NCBI RefSeq assembly: GCF_051020955.1
Contig: NW_027476096.1
Span: 2,876,218-2,940,217 of the forward strand
Direction of reading: 5' to 3'
DNA: 64,000 nt
Source of the DNA: Megalopta genalis
Taxonomy: Eukaryota > Arthropoda > Insecta > Hymenoptera > Halictidae
Shown here: piece after piece, positions 55,402 through 64,000 of the stretch
Layout of the letters: each line of letters begins with the position of its first letter
Numbering within the stretch: the first letter of the stretch is position 1
Notes under the pieces: generated by a model
What the model was told of the DNA's origin: nothing
Database searches by the model: none
What the model saw: the letters and a program-made list of their open reading frames with translations, nothing else
Translations under genes and position numbers: made by a program

Positions 55402-58400
55402 ATCCAGCGAAAAATATGATTTAAGGTCAAAGCGAAGTGAAGTAGAAGGCTTAGCTTCAAGTCCAAGTGAAACACATGATTTAGCTTCAAATCAATGCGA
55501 AGTGGAACACTGATCTTTGAATCAATGCGAAACAAATGGTTTAGCTTCAAATACTCGTGATATACATGATTTAGCTTCAACAGCATGCGAAACAAACGAG
55601 TTAGATTGAAATCCTTGCGAAACACTTGATTTAGCTTCAAATGAATGCCAAGTAGAAGGGTTATCTTCGAATACATGCGAAACAAATGGTTTAGCTTCAA
55701 ATACTTGTTATATACATGATTTAGCTTCAACAGCATGCGAAACAAACGAGTTAGATTCAAATCCAGCGAAAAATATGATTTAAGGTCAAATCGACGTGAA
55801 GTAGAAGGCTTAGCTTCAAATCCGAGTGAAACATATTATTTAGCTTCAAATTAATACGAAGTAGAAGGCGTAGTTTCAAATCCATGCGAAACAAATGGTT
55901 TAGCTTCAAATACTTGTGATATACATAATTTAGCTTCAACTGCATGCGATACAAACGAGTTAGCTTCAAATCCATACGAAACACATGATTTAGCTGCACA
56001 TCAATGTGAAGTAGAGGGCTTGTCTTCAAATCCATGCGAATCAAATCGTTTAGCTTCAAATACTTGTGATATACATGATTTAGCTTCAACAGCATGCGAA
56101 ACAAACGAGTTAGATTGAAATCCATGCGAAACACTTGATTTAGCTTCAAATGAATGCGAAGTAGAAGGATTATCTTCGGGTCCATGCGAAACAAATGATT
56201 TAGCTTCAAACACTTATGATATACATGATTTAGCTTCAACTGCATGCGAAACAAACGAGTTAGCTTCAAATCCATGCGCAACACATGATTTAGCTTCAAA
56301 TCAATGCGAAGGAGAGGGGTGATCTTCGAATCCATGCTAATCAAATGGTTTAGCTTCAAACACTTGTGATATACATGATTTAGCTTCAACTGCTTGCGAA
56401 ACAACGAGTTAGCTTTAAATCGATGCGAATCACATGATTTAACTCCATATCAATGCGAAGTAGAAGGCTTTGCTTCAAATCCATGCGAAACACATGATTT
56501 AGCTTCAAATCAATGCGAAGTAGAAGGGTTATCTTCGAATCCATGCGAAACAAATGATTTAGCTTCAAACACTTGTGATATACATGATTCAGCATCAACT
56601 GCATGCGAAACAAACGAGTTAGCTTCAAATCCATGCGAAACACATGATTTAGCTTCAAATCAATGCGAAGAAGAAGGATTATCTTCGAATCCATGCAAAA
56701 CAAATGGTTTAGCTTCAAACAAGATGTGATATACATGATTTAGCTTCAACTGCATGCGAAACAAACGAGTTAGCTTTAAATCCATGCGAAACACATGATT
56801 TAGCTCCAAATCAATGCGAAGTAGAAGGCATGGCTTCAAATCCGTGCGAATCAAATGGTTTTGCTTCAAATACTTGTGATATACTTGATTTAGCTTCAAC
56901 AGCATGCGAAACAAACGAGTTAGCTTCAAATCCATGCGAAACACATGATTTAGCTTCAAATCAATGCGAAGAAGAAGGATTATCTTCGAATCCATGCAAA
57001 ACAAATGGTTTAGCTTCAAACAAAATGTGATATACATGATTTAGCTTCAACTACTTGCGAAACAAACGTGTTAGCTTCAAATCCATGCGAAACACATGAT
57101 TTAGCTTCAATTTAATGCGAAGTAGAAGGCATAGCTTCAAATCCATGCTAATCAAACGGTTTAGCTTCAAATACTCGTGATATACATGATTTAGCTTCAA
57201 CAGCATGCGAAACAAACGAGTTAGATTGAAATCCATGCGAAACACTTGATTTAGCTTCAAGCCAATGCGAAGTAGAAGGGTTATCTTCGAATCCATGCGA
57301 AACAAAAGGTTTAGCTTCAAACACTTGTGATATACATGATTTAGCTTCAACAGCATACGAAACAAACGTGTTAGCTTCAAATCCATGCGAAACACATGAT
57401 TTAGCTTCAATTTAATGCGAAGTAGAAGGCTTAGCTTCAAATCCATGCTAATCAAACGGTTTAGCTTCAAATACTTGTGATATACATGGTTCAGCTTCAA
57501 GTGCATGCGAAATAAACGAGTTAGCTTCAAATCCATGCGAAACACATGATTTAGGTCCAAATCAATGCGAAGCAGAAGGCTGATGTTCGAATCCATGCGA
57601 AACAAAGGTTTTGCTTCAAATACTTGTGATATACATGATTTAGCTTCAACTGCATGCGAAACAGACGAGTTAGCTTCAAATCTGTGCGAAACACATGATT
57701 TAGCTTCAAATCAATGCGAAGTAGAACGATTATCTTCGTATCCATGCAAAACAAATGGTTTAGCTTGAAACACTTGTGATATACATGATTTAGCTTCAAC
57801 AGCATGCGAAACAAACGAGTTAGATTGAAATCCATGCGAAACACTTGATTTAGCTTCAAATCAATGCGAAGTAGAAGGATTATCTTCGAGTCCATGCAAA
57901 ACAAATGATTTAGCTTCAAACAAATTGTGATATACATGATTTAGCTTCAACTGCATGCGAAACAAACAAGCTAGCTTCAAATCCAAGCGAAACACATGAT
58001 TTATCTTCAAATCAATGCGAAGTAGAAGGCATAGCTTCAAATCCGTGCGAATCAAATGGTTTTGCTTCAAATACTTGTGATATACTTGATTTAGCTTCAA
58101 CAGCATGCGAAACAAACGAGTTAGCTTCAAATCCATGCGCAACACATGATTTAGCTTCAAATCAATGCGAAGGAGAGGGGTGATCTTCGAATCCATGCTA
58201 ATCAAATGGTTTAGCTTCAAACACTTGTGATATACATGATTTAGCTTCAACTGCTTGCGAAACAACGAGTTAGCTTTAAATCCATGCGAATCACATGATT
58301 TAACTCCAAATCAATGCGAAGTAGAAGGCTTTGCTTCAAATCCATGCGAAACACATGATTTAGCTTCAAATCAATGCGAAGTAGAAGGGTTATCTTCGAA

Positions 58401-61156
58401 TCCATGCGAAACAAATCATTTAGCTTCAAACACTTGTGATATACATGATTCAGCATCAACTGCATGCGAAACAAACGAGTTAGCTTCAAATCCATGCGAA
58501 ACACATGATTTAGCTTCAAATCAATGCGAAGAAGAAGGATTATCTTCGAATCCATGCAAAACAAATGGTTTAGCTTGAAACAAAATGTGATATACATGAT
58601 TTAGCTTCAACTGCATGCGAAACAAACGAGTTAGCTTTAAATCCATGCGAAACACATGATTTAGCTCCAAATCAATGCGAAGTAGAAGGCATAGCTTCAA
58701 ATCCGTGCGAATCAAATGGTTTTGCTTCAAATACTTGTGATATACTTGATTTAGCTTCAACAGCATGCGAAACAAACGAGTTAGCTTCAAATCCATGCGA
58801 AACACATGATTTAGCTTCAAATCAATGCGAAGAAGAAGGATTATCTTCGAATCCATGCAAAACAAATGGTTTAGCTTCAAACAAAATGTGATATACATGA
58901 TTTAGCTTCAACTGCTTGCGAAACATCGAGTTAGCTTTAAATCCATGCGAAACACATGATTTAACTCCAAATCAATGCGAAGTAGAAGGGTTATCTTCGA
59001 ATCCATGCGAAACAAAAGGTTTAGCTTCAAACACTTGTGATATACATGATTTAGCTTCAACAGCATACGAAACAAACGTGTTATCTTCAAATCCATGCGA
59101 AACACATGATTTAGCTTCAATTTAATGCGAAGTAGAAGGCTTAGCTTCAAATCCATGCTAATCAAACGGTTTAGCTTCAAATACTTGTGATATACATGGT
59201 TCAGCTTCAAGTGCATGCGAAATAAACGAGTTAGCTTCAAATCCATGCGAAACACATGATTTAGGTCCAAATCAATGCGAAGCAGAAGGCTGATGTTCGA
59301 ATCCATGCGAAACAAAGGTTTTGCTTCAAATACTTGTGATATACATGATTTAGCTTCAACTGCATGCGAAACAACCTAGTTAGCTTCAAATCCGTGCGAA
59401 ACACATGATTTAGCTTCAAATCAATGCGAAGTAGAACGATTATCTTCGAATCCATGCAAAACAAATGGTTTAGCTTCAAACACTTGTGATATACATGATT
59501 TAGCTTCAGCTGCATGCGAAACAAACTAGTTAGCTTCAAATCCATGCGAAACACATGATTTAGCTTCAAATCAATGCGAAGTAGAAGGACTATCTTCGAA
59601 TCCATGCAAAACAAATGATTTAGCTTCAAACAAATTGTGATATACATGATTTAGCTTCAACTGCATGCGAAACAAACGAGTTAGATTGAAATCCATGCGA
59701 AACACTTGATTTAGCTTCAAATCAATGCGAAGTAGAAGGCATAGCTTCAAATCCATGGGAATCAAATGGTTTATCTTCAAATACTTGTGATATGCATTAC
59801 TTATCTTCAACTGCATGCGAAACAAACGAGTTAGCTTCAAATCCATGCGAAACACATGATTATCTTCAAATCAATGCGAAGGAGAGGGGTGATCTTCGAA
59901 TCCATGCTAATCAAATGGTTTAGCTTCAAACACTTGTGATATACATGATTTAGCTTCAGCTGCATGCGAAACAAACTAGTTAGCTTCAAATCCATGCGAA
60001 ACACATGATTTAGCTTCAAATCAATGCGAAGTAGAAGGATTATCTTCGAATCCATGCAAAACAAATGATTTAGCTTCAAACAAATTGTGATATACATGAT
60101 TTAGCTTCAACTGCATGCGAAACAAACGAGTTAGATTGAAATCCATGCGAAACACTTGATTTAGCTTCAAATCAATGCGAAGTAGAAGGCATAGCTTCAA
60201 ATCCATGGGAATCAAATGGTTTATCTTCAAATACTTGTGATATGCATTACTTATCTTCAACTGCATGCGAAACAAACGAGTTAGCTTCAAATCCATGCGA
60301 AACACATGATTATCTTCAAATCAATGCGAAGGAGAGGGGTGATCTTCGAATCCATGCTAATCAAATGGTTTAGCTTCAAACACTTGTGATATACATGATT
60401 TAGCTTCAACAGCATGCGAAACAAACGAGTTAGCTTTAAATCCATGCGAAACACATGATTTAGCTCCAAATCAATGCGAAGTAGAAGGCATAGCTACAAA
60501 TCCATGGGAATCAAATGGTTTAGCATCAAATACTTGTGATATGCATTACTTATCTTCAACTGCATGCGAAACAAACGAGTTAGCTTCAAATCCATGCGAA
60601 ACACATGATTATCTTCAAATCAATGCGAAGGAGAGGGGTGATCTTCGAATCCATGCTAATCAAATGGTTTAGCTTCAAACACTTGTCATATACATGATTT
60701 AGCTTCAACTGCATGCGAAACAACGATTTAGCTTTAAATCCATGCGAAACACATGATTTAACTCCAAATCAATGCGAAGTAGAAGACTTTGCTTCAAATC
60801 CATGCGAAACACATGATTTAGCTTCAAATCAATGCGAAATAGAAGGATTATCTTCGAATCCATGCGAAACAAATGGTTTAACTTCAAACACTTGTGATAT
60901 ACATGACTTAGCTTCAACTGCATGCGAAACAACGGTTTAGCTTTAAATCCATGCGAAACACATGATTTAACTCCAAATCAATGCGAAGTAGAAGACTTTG
61001 CTTCAAATCCATGCGAAACACATGATTTAGCTTCAAATCAATGCGAAGTGGAACACTGATCTTTGAATCAATGCGAAACAAATGGTTTAGCTTCAAATAC
61101 TCATGATATACATGATTTAGCTTCAACAGCATGCGAAACAAACGAGTTAGTTTCAA
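55402..61156 (+). repeat. Higher-order repeat family IV, copy 1 (5,755 bp)
   Basis: Marked by an A monomer with one base lost (ATCCAGCGAAA) followed by ATGATTTAAGGTC, at 55402 and 55761, and again at 61157 and 61425. Other family IV marks are GTTAGATTGAAATCC, GAAACACTTGATTTAGC, ATACTCGTGATATAC and ACAAAATGTGATATAC (one base gained). Inside the copy, 56,386-57,040 recurs at 58,247-58,900 (offset 1,861) and 57,050-57,940 at 58,900-59,650 (offset 1,710). Confidence 0.84.
59462..60361 (+). repeat. Near-perfect 450-bp tandem duplication
   Basis: 59,462-59,911 is followed directly by an almost identical copy at 59,912-60,361; the only difference I found is C at 59590 against T at 60040. Each copy carries the GCTGCATGC variant of E, AACAAATTGTG, GTTAGATTGAAATCC, CATTACTTATC and GGAGAGGGGTGATC. 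A third, shorter relative starts at 60,362 and departs within 50 bp, then rejoins near 60,540-60,680. The unit equals three 150-bp repeats, with its internal +1 and -1 indels cancelling. Confidence 0.92.
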
Positions 61157-64000
61157 ATCCAGCAAAAATATGATTTAAGGTCAAATCGACGTGAAGTAGA
61201 AGGCTTAGCTTCAAATCCAAGTGAAACACATGATTTAGCTTAAAATCAATGCGAAACAAACGAGTTAGATTGAAATCCATGCGAAACACTTTATTTAGCT
61301 TCAAATGAATGCGAAGTAGAAGGGTTATCTTCGAATACATGCGAAACAAATGGTTTAGCTTCAAATACATGTTATATACATGATTTAGCTTTAACAGCAT
61401 GCGAAACAAACGAGTTAGATTCAAATCCAGCGAAATATATGATTTAAGGTCAAATCGACGTGAAGTAGAAGGCTTAGCTTCAACTCCAAGTGAAACACAT
61501 GATTTAGCTTCAAATCAATGCGAAGTGGAAGACTGATCTTTGAATCAATGCGAAACAAATGGTTTAGCTTCAAATACTCGTGATATACACGATTTAGCTT
61601 CAACAGCATGCGAAACAAACGAGTTAGATTGAAATCCATGCGAAACACTTGATTTAGCTTCAAATGAATGCGAAGTAGAAGGATTATCTTCGAGTCCATG
61701 CGAAACAAATGGTTTAGCTTCAAACAAATTGTGATATACATGATTTAGCTTCAACTGCATGCGAAACAAACAAGCTAGCCTCAAATCCAAGCGAAACACA
61801 TGATTTATCTTCAAATCAATGCGAAGTAGAAGGCATAGCTTCAAATCCATGGGAATAAAATGGTTTAGCTTCAAATACTTGTGATATACATGATTTAGAT
61901 TCAAATCAATGCGAAGTAGAAGGGTTATCTTCGAATCCATGCGAAACAAATGATTTAGCTTCAAACACTTATGATATACATGATTTAGCTTCAACTGCAT
62001 GCGAAACAAACGAGTTAGCTTCAAATCCATGCGCAACACATGATTTAGCTTCAAATCAATGCGAAGGAGAGGGGTGATCTTCGAATCCATGCTAATCAAA
62101 TGGTTTAGCTTCAAACACTTGTGATATACATGATTTAGCTCCAACTGCTTGCGAAACAACGAGTTAGCTTTAAATCGATGCGAATCACATGATTTAACTC
62201 CATATCAATGCGAAGTAGAAGGCTTTGCTTCAAATCCATGCGAAACACATGATTTAGCTTCAAATCAATGCGAAGTAGAAGGGTTATCTTCGAATCCATG
62301 CGAAACAAATGATTTAGCTTCAAACACTTGTGATATACATGATTCAGCATCAACTGCATGCGAAACAAACGAGTTAGCTTCAAATCCATGCGAAACACAT
62401 GATTTAGCTTCAAATCAATGCGAAGAAGAAGGATTATCTTCGAATCCATGCAAAACAAATGGTTTAGCTTCAAACAAAATGTGATATACATGATTTAGCT
62501 TCAACTGCATGCGAAACAAACGAGTTAGCTTTAAATCCATGCGAAACACATGATTTAGCTCCAAATCAATGCGAAGTAGAAGGCATGGCTTCAAATCCGT
62601 GCGAATCAAATGGTTTTGCTTCAAATACTTGTGATATACTTGATTTAGCTTCAACAGCATGCGAAACAAACGAGTTAGCTTCAAATCCATGCGAAACACA
62701 TGATTTAGCTTCAAATCAATGCGAAGAAGAAGGATTATCTTCGAATCCATGCGAAACACATGATTTAGCTTCAATTTAATGCGAAGTAGAAGGCTTAGCT
62801 TCAAATCCATGCTAATCAAACGGTTTAGCTTCAAATACTCGTGATATACATGATTTAGCTTCAACAGCATGCGAAACAAACGAGTTAGATTGAAATCCAT
62901 GCGAAACACTTGATTTAGCTTCAAGCCAATGCGAAGTAGAAGGGTTATCTTCGAATCCATGCGAAACAAAAGGTTTAGCTTCAAACACTTGTGATATACA
63001 TGATTTAGCTTCAACAGCATACGAAACAAACGTGTTAGCTTCAAATCCATGCGAAACACATGATTTAGCTTCAATTTAATGCGAAGTAGAAGGCTTAGCT
63101 TCAAATCCATGCTAATCAAACGGTTTAGCTTCAAATACTTGTGATATACATGGTTCAGCTTCAAGTGCATGCGAAATAAACGAGTTAGCTTCAAATCCAT
63201 GCGAAACACATGATTTAGGTCCAAATCAATGCGAAGCAGAAGGCTGATGTTCGAATCCATGCGAAACAAAGGTTTTGCTTCAAATACTTGTGATATACAT
63301 GATTTAGCTTCAACTGCATGCGAAACAACCTAGTTAGCTTCAAATCTGTGCGAAACACATGATTTAGCTTCAAATCAATGCGAAGTAGAACGATTATCTT
63401 CGAATCCATGCAAAACAAATGGTTTAGCTTCAAACACTTGTGATATACATTATTCAGCATCAACTGCATGCGAAACAAACGAGTTAGCTTCAAATCCATG
63501 CGAAACACATGATTTAGCTTCAAATCAATGCGAAGAAGAAGGATTATCTTCGAATCCATGCAAAACAAATGGTTTAGCTTCAAACAAAATGTGATATACA
63601 TGATTTAGCTTCAACTGCATGCGAAACAAACGAGTTAGCTTTAAATCCATGCGAAACACATGATTTAGCTCCAAATCAATGCGAAGTAGAAGGCATGGCT
63701 TCAAATCCGTGCGAATCAAATGGTTTTGCTTCAAATACTTGTGATATACTTGATTTAGCTTCAACAGCATGCGAAACAAACGAGTTAGCTTCAAATCCAT
63801 GCGAAACACATGATTTAGCTTCAAATCAATGCGAAGAAGAAGGATTATCTTCGAATCCATGCGAAACACATGATTTAGCTTCAATTTAATGCGAAGTAGA
63901 AGGCTTAGCTTCAAATCCATGCTAATCAAACGGTTTAGCTTCAAATACTCGTGATATACATGATTTAGCTTCAACAGCATGCGAAACAAACGAGTTAGAT
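61157..64000 (+). repeat. Higher-order repeat family IV, copy 2 (cut by the window end)
   Basis: Repeats family IV copy 1 at offset 5,755 near its start, 5,664 around 61,425, 5,755 for 62,135-62,490 and 5,664 again for 62,900-63,600. The changes of offset (91 bp) are three monomers and one base. The window stops inside this copy, so its full length is unknown. Confidence 0.85.
62313..64000 (+). repeat. 1,110-bp period at the right end of the window
   Basis: From 62,313 the sequence recurs at 63,423 and continues to match, as far as I can see, to the last base: 62,881-62,890 equals 63,991-64,000. One substitution is visible (62341 G against 63451 T). The period of 1,110 bp is 37 monomers. The period contains both one-base gains (AAAATGTG) and one-base losses that cancel, so frame and phase are restored at each turn. 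The array evidently continues past the window in this form. Confidence 0.88.

Larger units (their letters stand above)
1..64000. repeat. Satellite array of 30-bp monomers filling the entire window
   Basis: Every part of the window can be read as head-to-tail 30-bp monomers. The general monomer is TTAGCTTCAAAT (positions 1-12), a variable triplet (13-15), TGCGAA (16-21) and a class-specific nine-base tail (22-30). All monomers lie in one orientation; I saw no inverted block and no interruption by a transposon or unique sequence. Phase is held for long distances: I see no length change from about 14,041 to 16,740 or from 17,161 to 20,460. The typical monomer has 11 G or C in 30 bases. Such a long array with nested higher-order structure is typical of eukaryotic satellite DNA. 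Its position on a chromosome (centromere, pericentromere, subtelomere, knob) cannot be told from this window. Organism unknown. Confidence 0.98.

Noticed and set aside
1..64000. CRISPR array (repeats of about 30 bp)
   Set aside because: The 30-bp units abut each other without unique spacers, five related classes alternate in order, and no cas gene is present. This is satellite DNA.
1..64000. A single giant protein gene with decapeptide repeats
   Set aside because: Stops and frameshifts interrupt every frame and recur in homologous copies, so they are not sequencing errors. No unique domain, start region or splice pattern is seen, and class differences are mostly non-synonymous.
1..64000. CENP-B box or similar centromere protein motif
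   Set aside because: The reverse strand has TTCGCATGG in most monomers, but the remaining conserved bases of the CENP-B box (the A and the CGGG) are absent.
1..64000. Telomeric repeat or rRNA/tRNA gene cluster
   Set aside because: The monomer is not a short G-rich telomere repeat, and no stretch resembles conserved rRNA or tRNA sequence.

Overview
The whole 64 kb window is one uninterrupted tandem-repeat (satellite) array. I find no unique sequence, no RNA gene, no transposon and no convincing protein gene. The unit is a 30-bp monomer, about 2,130 copies, all in the same orientation. Five monomer classes (called A to E here) follow each other in the order D-E-A-B-C, giving a 150-bp composite unit. 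These units are organised into much longer higher-order repeats of about 1 to 6 kb. Such an array is expected of a eukaryotic chromosome (centromeric, pericentromeric, subtelomeric or other heterochromatin). The sequence does not let me name the organism or the chromosomal location. Both window edges lie inside the array, so the real array is longer than 64 kb.

Layout: (I) 1-13,930 holds three tandem copies of a 5,372-bp higher-order repeat, the second and third shortened. (II-core) 13,931-17,289 is a more diverse stretch with only short local duplications and many private variants. (II) 17,290-26,240 is a second higher-order family with two copies (2,820 and 4,859 bp) and a truncated third copy that carries a cluster of single-base homopolymer losses. 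(III) 26,241-55,401 is a third flavour dominated by monomers of the TTATCTTCGAAT type. It includes three tandem copies of 3,536, 4,376 and 3,356 bp, then a mosaic of about 6 kb repeated once. (IV) 55,402-64,000 is a 5.75-kb repeat plus half of its second copy, with nested 450-bp and 1,110-bp duplications.

Because 30 is a multiple of three and the monomer lacks stops in three of its six frames, the array is full of long accidental open frames, up to 739 codons. In the + frame it reads as decapeptides such as LASNPCETHD, with one Cys per ten residues. The two open - frames read as units like MDLKLNHVFR and FEAKSCVSHG. Stops and frameshifts are shared among higher-order copies, so they are genuine, and differences between monomer classes are mostly non-synonymous. 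I therefore treat the open frames as by-products and not genes. The biology visible here is the evolution of the satellite: amplification in register with the monomer, recent kilobase-scale duplications, propagated indels, and possible nucleosome-scale and helical phasing.
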